NCBI RefSeq assembly: GCF_020089495.2
Contig: NZ_JAIRCA020000019.1
Location: 523 to 40,779, forward strand
Reading direction: 5' to 3'
DNA from: Streptococcus mitis subsp. hohhotensis
GTDB lineage: Bacteria > Bacillota > Bacilli > Lactobacillales > Streptococcaceae
Length of the DNA stretch: 40,257 nucleotides
Part shown: positions 23,328-32,410 of the stretch, one piece after another
How positions within the stretch are numbered: position 1 is the first letter of the stretch
How the letters are laid out: each line of letters starts with the position of its first letter
Position numbers and translations under genes: made by a program
Notes under the pieces: model-generated
What the model was told of the DNA's origin: nothing
Database searches by the model: none
The model's input: only the letters and a program-made list of their open reading frames with translations

Positions 23328-26006
23328 ATGGCTGTTTTTGTATCTTTGGATGGAATTGTGGTAGAAGTACTTGATGTCTTTTCTTCTTTTAATGGGGAAA
23401 GTGAGTTTTTCTTGTGTAAACGTCTTAAAGACAAGAGTCAGTTTGTTATGGAACGCTCTCAGTTCGAGGAGATGTTCCAACTTCAAAGTAGTCGCTTGAC
23501 GACGCAAGAAAAATTACAATTGTTTACCTCTGTGTTTGCTGGCCGTTATGATGTTTATGCTAAGAGTTTTATCAATGATCAAGGGAAAATTCAGTATTTT
23601 CCTTCCTATGATTATGGTTGGAAGCAGTTGCCACCTGAAAAACGGAGTTTCCAGATATTGACGGACTCTGTTTTGAAATCTCATTTTCGTGGGGAGATAG
23701 CTATCGGTATCTTTCCTATGCACTTAGATGATAGCTGTTATTTTTTGGTACTGGATTTGGATGAAGGAGATTGGAAAGAAGCCGGTTTAACTATTCATAG
23801 AATAGCCAGGGAACACCAGATAGAAGGCCATCTAGAGATTTCTCGTTCGGGTCAAGGACTCCATATTTGGTTCTTCTTTGAGGAAGCGATTCCGTGTCGA
23901 GAGGCTCGCTTGTTTGGAAAGAAACTATTAGAATTGGCTATGCAGGAAAGTATGCAACTGTCCTTTGATTCTTTTGATCGCATGTTTCCGAATCAGGATG
24001 TCCTTCCTAAGGGTGGATTTGGTAATTTGATTGCTTTGCCTTTTCAAGGAGAAGCTTATCATCAAGGGCGAACGGTCTTTGTGGATGAACAGTTTCAACC
24101 TTATGAAGACCAATGGAAGTACCTGCAAGGAATTCAGAAGATTTCAACTGCTAAAGTGGCACTGTTAATCCGAGAGGAGTTAGGTAAGGAAGAATTGGAT
24201 AAGGAGTTGCAGGTCGTTTTATCCAATACTATCCAACTTGAAAAATCGTCTGTGACTCCCAAGACACTTTTTTTCTTGAAAAATATGGCTTCCTTTTCTA
24301 ATCCCGAATTTTATTTAAAGCAGGCTATGCGACAGCCAACCTATCAAATTCCTGAGAGAATGTATTTATTTGGAGAATCCGATTATTATTTATGGCTGCC
24401 AAGAGGCTTGCTGTATCCATTGCAAGATAAATTTAAGCAGGTAGCTGTGGAAGATAGGAGAAAAGTACAAAGTCCTATTAGAGTAGCATTTAAGGGAGAA
24501 CTTACTTTGGAGCAAGAGTTAGCCCTGTCAGATATGACTTCTAAAGAAAATGGTTTACTCCATGCGGAGACTGGTTTTGGGAAGACCGTTTTAGGTGCTG
24601 CTCTCATCTCTGAACGTAAGACAAAAACAATTATTCTAGTCCATAATAAGCAACTCTTAGACCAATGGTTGGATCGCTTAAACTGCTTTTTGGCTTTCGA
24701 AGAGGAAGAAGCTACCCGTTATACGCCATCAGGTCGTGAAAGGGTAATAGGCTATGTCGGGCAGTACGGTGGGACTAAGAAATGGCTGAGTGAACTGGTT
24801 GATGTCGTTATGATCCAATCTCTATTTAAGTTGGAAAATAGTCAAAGTCTTTTGGATAAGTATGAGATGATGATTGTGGATGAGTGTCATCATGTCTCTG
24901 CCTTGATGTTTGAAAAAGTTGTGGCACAGTTTAGAGGGAAGTATCTTTACGGTTTGACGGCTACGCCTGAACGTAAGAATGGTCATGAACCTATTGTTTT
25001 TCAGAGAATTGGTGAGATACTTCATACTACTGGTAAGAGGGAGACATCTTTTGAACGGCAATTGCAATTAAGATTCACTTCTTTTGGTCATCTGGAAATT
25101 GAAAAGACTAAAGCAAGTAATTTCATACAGCTTAGTGATTGGATTGCTACTGACTCAGCGAGGAATCAGATGATTCTCAAGGATATTCTAGACCAAGTGG
25201 CAGAAGGTCGGAATATTTTGGTTCTAGTCAATCGAATTCAACAGATAGATGTCTTTGAAAAGTTATTGAAAGAGAAAGAGGTTGATGACTGTTACATTAT
25301 TAGTGGAAAAACCAAAGTCCGAGAGAGAACGAGTTTACTGGAGACGTTAGAACAGTTAGATAAAGGGTTTGTTTTGTTGTCTACTGGAAAATACATTGGC
25401 GAAGGTTTTGACTTACCTCAGTTGGACACGCTTATCTTGGCAGCACCCTTTTCTTGGAAAAATAATTTAATTCAGTATGCAGGTCGGATTCATCGAAACT
25501 ACAAGGACAAGTCTTTGGTGCGTATTTTCGATTATGTAGATATTCATGTTCCTTATTTAGAAAAGATGTTTCAGAAACGACAAGTAGCTTATCGAAAGAT
25601 GGATTATCGTGTCATCGAGGGTGAGGAGAAACAATTCATTTATGTTGATAGTAGATATGAGAATGTGCTGAGAGAGGACTTGGCAGGGGAAAGACAGGAG
25701 TGTATGCTTATTTTACCTTATGTGCACCAGACAAAACTGATGAAATTTCTAAAAGAATTTAGGATTAGTCAAATTGAGATATGTATACCAGAGACGGTTG
25801 CAAATAAAGCATGGCTAGACCAGATGAAGAGCAAGAAAATTAAAGTGTCTTTTACTCAATCAAAAATAGTCACGCCTATTCTTTTGGTGAATAAGACTAT
25901 TGTTTGGTATGGTGCAATGCCATTATTAGGGAAGGTAGATGAAATGACCATATTACGTTTGGAATCAGCTAGTATAGTTTCTGAACTAGTGGCAGGTTTA
26001 CGATAG
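23328..26006 (+). CDS. TOTE-type archaeo-eukaryotic primase / SF2 helicase fusion
   Basis: 892 residues from ATG 23328 behind a perfect AAGGAGGTGA; an upstream in-frame ATG at 23268 is not supported. An N-terminal AEP domain (about 60-290) shows DLDEGD (metal Asp143/Asp145), SRSGQGLHIWFFFEE (His179) and MFPNQDVLPKGGFGNLIALP, as in TOTE conflict-system primases. An SF2 helicase (about 385-740) shows ETGFGKT (about residue 415), DECHH (about 518), GLTATPER and QYAGRIHRN. The C-terminus (about 790-890) resembles a PLD-like domain (NKTIVWYGAMPLLG), but I see no intact HxK. The family is linked to genome-conflict systems. It is monocistronic here. Confidence 0.85.
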   Translation: MAVFVSLDGIVVEVLDVFSSFNGESEFFLCKRLKDKSQFVMERSQFEEMFQLQSSRLTTQEKLQLFTSVFAGRYDVYAKSFINDQGKIQYFPSYDYGWKQLPPEKRSFQILTDSVLKSHFRGEIAIGIFPMHLDDSCYFLVLDLDEGDWKEAGLTIHRIAREHQIEGHLEISRSGQGLHIWFFFEEAIPCREARLFGKKLLELAMQESMQLSFDSFDRMFPNQDVLPKGGFGNLIALPFQGEAYHQGRTVFVDEQFQPYEDQWKYLQGIQKISTAKVALLIREELGKEELDKELQVVLSNTIQLEKSSVTPKTLFFLKNMASFSNPEFYLKQAMRQPTYQIPERMYLFGESDYYLWLPRGLLYPLQDKFKQVAVEDRRKVQSPIRVAFKGELTLEQELALSDMTSKENGLLHAETGFGKTVLGAALISERKTKTIILVHNKQLLDQWLDRLNCFLAFEEEEATRYTPSGRERVIGYVGQYGGTKKWLSELVDVVMIQSLFKLENSQSLLDKYEMMIVDECHHVSALMFEKVVAQFRGKYLYGLTATPERKNGHEPIVFQRIGEILHTTGKRETSFERQLQLRFTSFGHLEIEKTKASNFIQLSDWIATDSARNQMILKDILDQVAEGRNILVLVNRIQQIDVFEKLLKEKEVDDCYIISGKTKVRERTSLLETLEQLDKGFVLLSTGKYIGEGFDLPQLDTLILAAPFSWKNNLIQYAGRIHRNYKDKSLVRIFDYVDIHVPYLEKMFQKRQVAYRKMDYRVIEGEEKQFIYVDSRYENVLREDLAGERQECMLILPYVHQTKLMKFLKEFRISQIEICIPETVANKAWLDQMKSKKIKVSFTQSKIVTPILLVNKTIVWYGAMPLLGKVDEMTILRLESASIVSELVAGLR

Positions 26007-26027
26007 AGAAAATTTTTAAAAATTTCT

Positions 26028-26204
26028 ATGTATGCTTTCCAGTTGAAAAAACGAGAAGTCTTGACAGGTCAACGACTCAATGAACTGGAAATCAACGGAA
26101 TTCGTTTGACCAAGTTTAAAAATGGGGAAATCGGTATTGAATTCATCTGGATTGATACCGAAAATCCGCCAATCGACACCATCGGCTGGGTAGCAAAGAA
26201 ATGA
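26028..26204 (+). CDS. Short ORF, 58 residues, possibly a gene remnant
   Basis: ATG 26028 opens 58 codons: MYAFQLKKREVLTGQRLNEL, then a balanced, well-formed sequence ending IDTIGWVAKK. Its codon use looks coding, yet there is no ribosome binding site and no promoter I can name. It may be the surviving 3' end of a larger gene cut off when the helicase gene arrived. I do not recognise the family. The rest of 26205-26302 carries only a small hairpin. Confidence 0.4.
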   Translation: MYAFQLKKREVLTGQRLNELEINGIRLTKFKNGEIGIEFIWIDTENPPIDTIGWVAKK

Positions 26205-26223
26205 AAATCCGTTTTAGACTAAT

Positions 26224-26248
26224 TTCCACTTCGGTTGGGCAAGTGGAA
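26224..26248 (+). terminator. Hairpin upstream of rpoE
   Basis: TTCCACTT (26224-26231) and AAGTGGAA (26241-26248) form a perfect 8-bp stem with a nine-base loop. The T content behind it is poor, so termination may be weak. Confidence 0.5.
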
Positions 26249-26302
26249 GTTACTTTGAGAAGTTAGCAATAAAAAGTCCTATCACTTTCTCCCCCTTAAC
26301 CT

Positions 26303-26331
26303 TTGACTATTCCGTAAAATTATCGTAAAAT
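26303..26331 (+). promoter_or_regulatory. Promoter of rpoE
   Basis: TTGACT (26303-26308), 17 bases, TAAAAT (26326-26331). Near-consensus vegetative promoter with a leader of about 65 bases. Confidence 0.75.
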
Positions 26332-26403
26332 AAAGAGTGAATGATAAAATGAGGTCAGAGTCTGTTCGCTCTGGCGATAGTAGTATAAATGAGGAGAAAC
26401 GCT

Positions 26404-26991
26404 TTGGAATTAGAAGTATTTGCTGGGCAAGAAAAAAGTGAACTATCTATGATTGAGGTGGCGCGTGCTATCTTGGAACTTCGTGGTCGCGACCATGAGA
26501 TGCATTTTAGCGATCTTGTAAACGAAATTCAAAACTACCTTGGAACATCAAATAGCGATATCCGTGAAGCTTTGCCTTTGTTCTACACAGAGTTGAACTT
26601 TGACGGTAGCTTTATCTCACTTGGAGACAACAAATGGGGTCTTCGTTCATGGTATGGTGTGGACGAAATCGATGAAGAAATCATCGCTCTTGAAGAAAAT
26701 GACGACGATGAAGTAGCACCAAAAGCTAAGAAAAAACGTGTCAATGCCTTCATGGATGGTGATTCAGATGCCATTGACTACAATGCGGATGACCCAGAAG
26801 ATGAAGATGCATACGAAGCAGATCCTGCTCTTTCATACGATGATGAAAATCCAGATGATGAGAAAAATGAAGTGGAAGCTTACGATGCAGAAATCAACGA
26901 AATCGCTCCTGATGACTTGGGTGAAGACGTGGATCTTAACGAAGAAGACGACGAATTTTCAGATGATGATACTGAAAACATCGAGGAATAA
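26404..26991 (+). CDS. rpoE: DNA-directed RNA polymerase delta subunit
   Basis: 195 residues. It begins at TTG 26404 ([20 protein letters not shown]) behind GAGGAG; the ATG at 26389 would place the ribosome site inside the gene. The N-terminal HARE-HTH domain (about 1-90) is followed by a long disordered acidic tail of Asp/Glu runs. Delta helps RNA polymerase recycle and displaces RNA and weakly bound promoters, and occurs in Firmicutes. The pyrG promoter lies only about 10 bases after the stop. Confidence 0.96.
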   Translation: MELEVFAGQEKSELSMIEVARAILELRGRDHEMHFSDLVNEIQNYLGTSNSDIREALPLFYTELNFDGSFISLGDNKWGLRSWYGVDEIDEEIIALEENDDDEVAPKAKKKRVNAFMDGDSDAIDYNADDPEDEDAYEADPALSYDDENPDDEKNEVEAYDAEINEIAPDDLGEDVDLNEEDDEFSDDDTENIEE

Positions 26992-27001
26992 AAATTAGCT
27001 A

Positions 27002-27030
27002 TTGACAATTATCCTATTTTTAGGTATCAT
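27002..27030 (+). promoter_or_regulatory. pyrG promoter
   Basis: TTGACA (27002-27007), 17 bases, TATCAT (27025-27030). Initiation is expected at the GGG of 27038-27040, as in the pyrG promoters of Bacillus and Lactococcus. Confidence 0.8.
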
Positions 27031-27037
27031 ATTGTTC

Positions 27038-27095
27038 GGGCACCTCTTTTAGAGGTCGGGGCTCCCTAGTTCTTAGGGAGCTATTTTTGTTTTTT
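27038..27095 (+). promoter_or_regulatory. pyrG CTP-responsive attenuator
   Basis: The transcript would begin GGGC. A small hairpin ACCTCT/AGAGGT (27042-27056) is followed by the terminator GCTCCCTA (27061-27068) / TAGGGAGC (27074-27081) with a T-rich tail. In B. subtilis and L. lactis, CTP shortage causes reiterative G addition at the 5' end. The poly-G then pairs with a C/U-rich stretch in the terminator stem and prevents termination. CTCCCT here would serve. Confidence 0.78.
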
Positions 27096-27113
27096 CAAGA
27101 AGTTATCTTCTTG
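27096..27113 (+). repeat. Leader hairpin downstream of the pyrG attenuator
   Basis: CAAGAAG and CTTCTTG (7 bp) around TTAT. The rest of the leader to 27227 shows no gene. The ribosome site GAAAGAGGA is close to the ATG. Confidence 0.4.
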
Positions 27114-27215
27114 TATTTTGGTTGTGAATCTGGTGCAGTCGTCCCAGATTATTCTTATTAGTAGGGTCTTGTTTTCTATGTCCCCTCGTAGTTAACAAGG
27201 CCTTGAGCATTTTAG

Positions 27216-28835
<1,620 letters not shown>

Positions 28836-28844
28836 CAAAATCAG

Positions 28845-28873
28845 AACCTTTGAGAAGAATCTCAGAGGTTTTT
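28845..28873 (+). terminator. Terminator after pyrG
   Basis: AACCTTTGAGA (28845-28855) pairs with TCTCAGAGGTT (28860-28870), with one G-U, followed by T residues. Confidence 0.88.
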
Positions 28874-28895
28874 ATTAGCATATTTAGGATAAGAT

Positions 28896-28923
28896 TTGCA
28901 AAATAAAAACATAGTGATATAAT
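28896..28923 (+). promoter_or_regulatory. Promoter of the choline-binding protein gene
   Basis: TTGCAA (28896-28901), 16 bases, TATAAT (28918-28923) preceded by TGA, so it is also an extended -10. Confidence 0.72.
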
Positions 28924-28950
28924 TAACAAAAAAAATCCTAAGGAGGATCT

Positions 28951-30027
28951 ATGATGAAAAAAATCACATTATTTGGTTTGTCTCTAGCTGGTCTAGCTTT
29001 ACTGGCTTTTCCATATTCAGGGCAGGCATTTGAGCTTAAAGAAGAATGGGTTGTTAAGTGTGGGGTACAGTATCAAGATGGCAAGATTCTTCGGTTTAAC
29101 AATGGTCATGAAGTGGATATTAAAGTCTTGGATTTGCCAAAAAATGAGAAAATCGAGTGGACGGTTAGTCTCGATGGTCAAGATCAGACAGTCAATTTTC
29201 TAGGTCAAGAAAAGGACAAGTATATGATTGGTATAGAAGGGCGTTACCTGAATTTCTATGTTCCATATGGCTATAGAGGAGATATCAAGGTCGAGGCTAA
29301 GAGCAGCAACGAAGTAAAGACCTGGTCAACGAAAGTTGTGGATGATATTCATAATGATAGTGGAAAGAGAGGTTACTATCGTATTGAAGAATCAAATGAT
29401 CAATACACCTACCTTGATACAAAATGGGACTATCAAACCAAGACTTACACTGCTACCTTACCAGAGACTGTTAATGGTCAAAAAGTTTTTGCTTGGTCAG
29501 ACTATGACAATGGCGAGTTGAAACTTGAAAAACTAAAAACTATCAGTCACAAATATGATGGAGGAGCTTTCAAAGAACTTTATCCGATTGTAAAAGCAGA
29601 AAGCTGGCTAAAATCAGACCAAAATTGGTACTATCAAAAACAAGGCCAACTAGTTCAAAATGCTTGGGTTAAAGACAAGGGAACTTGGTACTTTATGAAT
29701 GATAAAGGAGTTATGTTCAATCAAACTTGGCTTTATCAAGGTGGCAACTGGTATGCCTTTAAATCATCAGGAGCCATGATTGCGAGTGACTGGCTTTACG
29801 ACCAAGGCAAGTGGTACTATTTATCAACTTCAGGAGCTATGAAAGCAAGCGCTTGGGTTTATGACAAGGGAGACTGGTATTATGTAAGTTCTTCTGGTGC
29901 CATGCTAGCGAATGATTGGGTCAAAGATAATGGCAAGTGGTATTATCTGGCTTCATCAGGTAAGATGCTTCGCAATACCTACACACCAGATGGTTACTAC
30001 GTTGGCAACTCAGGCGCCTGGCAGTAA
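28951..30027 (+). CDS. Choline-binding surface protein with unrecognised N-terminal domain
   Basis: 358 residues. The signal peptide (MMKKITLFGLSLAGLALLAF, cleavage near GQA) is followed by an about 190-residue domain without a motif I can name (beta-rich, VDIKVLDLPKNEKIEWTVSL). The C-terminal half has six choline-binding repeats of about 20 residues. They follow the pattern WxxxxxxWYYxxxxGxM (for example DWLYDQGKWYYLSTSGAM) and end in the cap TPDGYYVGNSGAWQ. It would bind phosphocholine on teichoic acids and sit on the cell wall. AAGGAGG precedes the start; ATG 28954 is equally possible. A BOX element begins six bases after the stop. Confidence 0.9.
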   Translation: MMKKITLFGLSLAGLALLAFPYSGQAFELKEEWVVKCGVQYQDGKILRFNNGHEVDIKVLDLPKNEKIEWTVSLDGQDQTVNFLGQEKDKYMIGIEGRYLNFYVPYGYRGDIKVEAKSSNEVKTWSTKVVDDIHNDSGKRGYYRIEESNDQYTYLDTKWDYQTKTYTATLPETVNGQKVFAWSDYDNGELKLEKLKTISHKYDGGAFKELYPIVKAESWLKSDQNWYYQKQGQLVQNAWVKDKGTWYFMNDKGVMFNQTWLYQGGNWYAFKSSGAMIASDWLYDQGKWYYLSTSGAMKASAWVYDKGDWYYVSSSGAMLANDWVKDNGKWYYLASSGKMLRNTYTPDGYYVGNSGAWQ

Positions 30028-30032
30028 GAATA

Positions 30033-30190
30033 ATACTCTTCGAAAATCTCTTCAAACCACGTCAGCTTCATCCACAACCTCAAAACACTGTTTTGAGCTG
30101 ACTTCGTCAGTTCTATCCACAACCTCAAAGCAGTGCTTTGAGCAGCCTGCGGCTAGCTTCCTAGTTTGCTCTTTGATTTTCATTGAGTAT
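30033..30190 (+). repeat. BOX element (boxA-boxB-boxC)
   Basis: Begins ATACTCTTCGAAAATCTCTT and ends CATTGAGTAT. A boxB-like unit with CTGACTTCGTCAG and the paired CTCAAAACACTGTTTTGAG stem lies in the middle, then a second CTCAAAGCAGTGCTTTGAG stem and the GCTAGCTTCCTAGTTTG of boxC. It directly follows the choline-binding gene. Confidence 0.93.
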
Positions 30191-30194
30191 AAGA

Positions 30195-30224
30195 AGTCCT
30201 TTTCCTTAAAGGAAGGGGCTTTTT
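30195..30224 (+). terminator. Terminator after the BOX element
   Basis: AGTCCTTT..CCT (30195-30206) pairs with AGGAAGGGGCT (30210-30220), with G-U pairs and one bulge, then TTTT. It would end the choline-binding protein transcript beyond the BOX. Confidence 0.65.
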
Positions 30225-30249
30225 ACTTGCTTTTCTGCTGCTTCCTCAT

Positions 30250-30278
30250 TTGTCCTAAAGCCTTTTTTGTGTTAAAAT
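30250..30278 (+). promoter_or_regulatory. Promoter overlapping the DUF4651 start
   Basis: TTGTCC (30250-30255), 17 bases, TGTTAAAAT with extended -10 ending at 30278. Predicted transcription start is 30284-30286, at or next to the likely start codon. Confidence 0.65.
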
Positions 30279-30285
30279 GAATGGT

Positions 30286-30576
30286 ATGAAAGCTAAAAAA
30301 ATGTGGATGGCAGGTCTGGCTCTGCTTGGTATTGGAAGCCTTGCCCTTGCTACGAAAAAAGTTGCAGATGACCGCAAGCTCATGAAGACTCAGGAAGAGT
30401 TGACAGCGATTGTGCGAGACTATTTTTCAGACATGGGGGAAATTGCGACCCTCTATGTTCAAGTTTATGAAAGTAGTCTGGAGAGCTTGGTTGGGGGCGT
30501 GATTTTTGAGGATGGCCGTCATTATACCTTTGTCTATGAAAATGAAGACCTAGTCTATGAGGAGGAAGTTTTATGA
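30286..30576 (+). CDS. DUF4651 family small membrane protein
   Basis: 96 residues from ATG 30286 (MKAKKMWMAGLALLGIGSLA). One N-terminal membrane helix is followed by a charged outward or inward domain with YVQVYESSLESLVGGVIFED. This is the streptococcal DUF4651 family, found upstream of the thioredoxin-like ytpP and of ytpR. No ribosome site is visible before any of the possible starts (30277, 30286, 30301, 30307); the promoter position favours a leaderless message from 30286. Its end overlaps ytpP (ATGA). Confidence 0.75.
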   Translation: MKAKKMWMAGLALLGIGSLALATKKVADDRKLMKTQEELTAIVRDYFSDMGEIATLYVQVYESSLESLVGGVIFEDGRHYTFVYENEDLVYEEEVL

Positions 30577-30890
30577 TACAACCAGCAAGTTTAGAAGAAT
30601 TGGCATCTTTAGTTGAAAAGGATGGCAAGAAGGTCTTTCTTTTTGTGGCGGATTGGTGTGGCGATTGTCGTTATATCTATCCTGCCTTACCAGAAATTGA
30701 GGAGACCAATCCAGAGTTCACCTTTATTCGTGTGGACCGAGACCAGTATATGGATTTGGCCAAACTCTGGGATGTTTACGGCATTCCTAGCCTTGTTGTT
30801 CTAGAAAAGGATAAGGAAATAGGCCGTTTTGTCAATCGCGACCGTAAAAGCAAGCAACAAATTAACGACTTTTTAGCAGGACTGAAATAG
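30573..30890 (+). CDS. ytpP: Thioredoxin-like protein YtpP
   Basis: 105 residues with the thioredoxin fold. The active site is ADWCGDCRYIYP: a CGDC motif rather than the CGPC of classical thioredoxin. The cis-Pro strand is YGIPSLVVLEKDKEIGRFV. It should reduce disulfides or react with thiols in the cytosol. GAGGAGG lies upstream inside the DUF4651 gene, and start and stop overlap. It is followed by ytpR, a standard Firmicute pairing. Confidence 0.88.
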   Translation: MIQPASLEELASLVEKDGKKVFLFVADWCGDCRYIYPALPEIEETNPEFTFIRVDRDQYMDLAKLWDVYGIPSLVVLEKDKEIGRFVNRDRKSKQQINDFLAGLK

Positions 30891-30904
30891 GAGAAAAGGA
30901 AACA

Positions 30905-31531
30905 ATGATTTTTACATATAACAAAGAACATGTCGGTGATGTCCTTATGGTCATCGTGAAAAGCAGCGGAGATGCCAAACTGGATGTAGAACGCAAGGGC
31001 AAGGTAGCCCGTGTTTTTCTCAAAGATAATGGAGAAACAGTTGCTTGGAATATTTTTGAAGTTTCAAGTTTGTTTGAAATTGAAGAGCGCGGTCAAGTCT
31101 TTTTATCAGATGAGCAAGTAGCTCGTTTGAACCAAGAATTGCAGGCGGAAGGTTTTACAGAAGCAATTGTTAATGACAAAGAGCCTAAGTTTGTTGTCGG
31201 TGAAATTGTTGAGATGGTAGCCCATCCAGATAGTGACCACCTCAACATCTGCCAAGTTGCAGTTGCAAGTGACAAGACAGTGCAAATCGTTGCAGGGGCT
31301 CCTAATGCGCGTCTTGGGTTGAAAACCATTGTAGCTCTTCCTGGAGCTATGATGCCAAAAGGGAATCTCATTTTCCCAGGTGAACTTCGTGGTGAAAAGA
31401 GTTTTGGCATGATGTGCAGTCCTCGTGAATTGCATCTGCCAAACGCTCCGCAAAAACGTGGTATTATTGAATTATCAGAAGACCAAGTTGTTGGAACTCC
31501 ATTTGATCCAGCTAAACACTGGACTGCCTAA
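30905..31531 (+). CDS. ytpR: YtpR family tRNA-binding domain protein
   Basis: 208 residues. An N-terminal domain of the DUF4479 type (about 1-90) is followed by an OB-fold tRNA-binding domain (about 95-200) related to the EMAP/PheT N-terminal domain. The OB-fold carries VGEIVEMVAHPDSDHLNICQ, IVAGAPNARLGLKTIVALPG and SFGMMCSPRELHL. It is cytosolic and may bind tRNA or other RNA; the target is unknown. AAAAGGAAAC precedes the ATG. Confidence 0.88.
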   Translation: MIFTYNKEHVGDVLMVIVKSSGDAKLDVERKGKVARVFLKDNGETVAWNIFEVSSLFEIEERGQVFLSDEQVARLNQELQAEGFTEAIVNDKEPKFVVGEIVEMVAHPDSDHLNICQVAVASDKTVQIVAGAPNARLGLKTIVALPGAMMPKGNLIFPGELRGEKSFGMMCSPRELHLPNAPQKRGIIELSEDQVVGTPFDPAKHWTA

Positions 31532-31572
31532 GAAGTTGTTAGTATCTGATAGACCAGCTAGAAGGAAATAAG

Positions 31573-32334
31573 ATGGCAAAAAATGTTGTGATTACAGGAG
31601 CAACCTCAGGAATCGGTGAAGCGATTGCGCGTGCTTATCTGGATCAGGGTGAGAATGTCGTTCTAACTGGACGACGGATAGATAGACTTGAAGCCTTAAA
31701 AATTGAGTTTGCAGGAACTTTTCCAAATCAAGTAGTTTGGACCTTTCCACTAGATGTGACGGATATGACCATGGTGAAGACTGTCTGCTCCGATATTCTA
31801 GAAACGATAGGTCAGATTGATATTCTGGTCAACAATGCCGGACTGGCGCTTGGCTTGGCTCCCTATCAAGACTATGAGGAGTTGGATATGTTGACCATGC
31901 TGGATACCAATGTCAAAGGTTTGATGGCAGTCACTCGCTGTTTCTTGCCAGCAATGGTAAAAGCCAATCAAGGACATATCATCAATATGGGCTCAACCGC
32001 AGGAATTTATGCCTATGCAGGTGCAGCAGTTTATTCAGCTACCAAGGCAGCAGTTAAGACCTTTTCAGATGGTCTGCGAATTGATACCATTGCAAAGGAC
32101 ATCAAGGTGACGACCATTCAGCCTGGAATTGTCGAAACAGATTTTTCAACGGTACGTTTTCATGGTGACAAAGAGCGGGCTGCGACGGTTTATCAGGGAA
32201 TCGAAGCCTTGCAGGCACAAGATATCGCTGATACAGTTATCTATGTGACCAGTCAACCTCGTCGTGTGCAGATTACAGATATGACCATTATGGCAAATCA
32301 ACAAGCGACAGGTTTCATGGTTCATAAAAACTAA
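31573..32334 (+). CDS. Short-chain dehydrogenase/reductase (YdfG type)
   Basis: 253 residues, classical SDR. The cofactor motif TGATSGIG (residues 8-15), GRR favouring NADP, the NNAG strand, catalytic Ser in GSTAGIYAYAG, and YSATK with Tyr and Lys are all present. The closest type is the NADP-dependent 3-hydroxy acid/serine dehydrogenase YdfG group. The substrate cannot be decided from sequence. GAAGGAAATAAG precedes the ATG. It ends in a strong terminator just before ssbB. Confidence 0.88.
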   Translation: MAKNVVITGATSGIGEAIARAYLDQGENVVLTGRRIDRLEALKIEFAGTFPNQVVWTFPLDVTDMTMVKTVCSDILETIGQIDILVNNAGLALGLAPYQDYEELDMLTMLDTNVKGLMAVTRCFLPAMVKANQGHIINMGSTAGIYAYAGAAVYSATKAAVKTFSDGLRIDTIAKDIKVTTIQPGIVETDFSTVRFHGDKERAATVYQGIEALQAQDIADTVIYVTSQPRRVQITDMTIMANQQATGFMVHKN

Positions 32335-32346
32335 AAAATTTCCTCG

Positions 32347-32375
32347 AAAAGTTACAAATTTCTGTAACTTTTTTT
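32347..32375 (+). terminator. Terminator after the SDR gene
   Basis: AAAAGTTACA (32347-32356) and TGTAACTTTT (32363-32372) form a perfect stem running into a T tract. That tract is also the T-rich region upstream of the ComX box. Confidence 0.9.
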
Positions 32376-32382
32376 GATTTCC

Positions 32383-32390
32383 TACGAATA
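32383..32390 (+). promoter_or_regulatory. ComX (SigX) box of ssbB
   Basis: TACGAATA, the exact combox, about 20 bases behind a T-rich tract and 21 bases before the start codon. It is recognised by the competence sigma factor ComX. Confidence 0.92.
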
Positions 32391-32410
32391 GATAAGTAGG
32401 AGGAAAAAAT

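Noticed and set aside
29912..30280. 122-codon frame running from the choline-binding gene into the BOX element
   Set aside because: It is the out-of-frame shadow of the choline-binding repeats continued through BOX repeat DNA.
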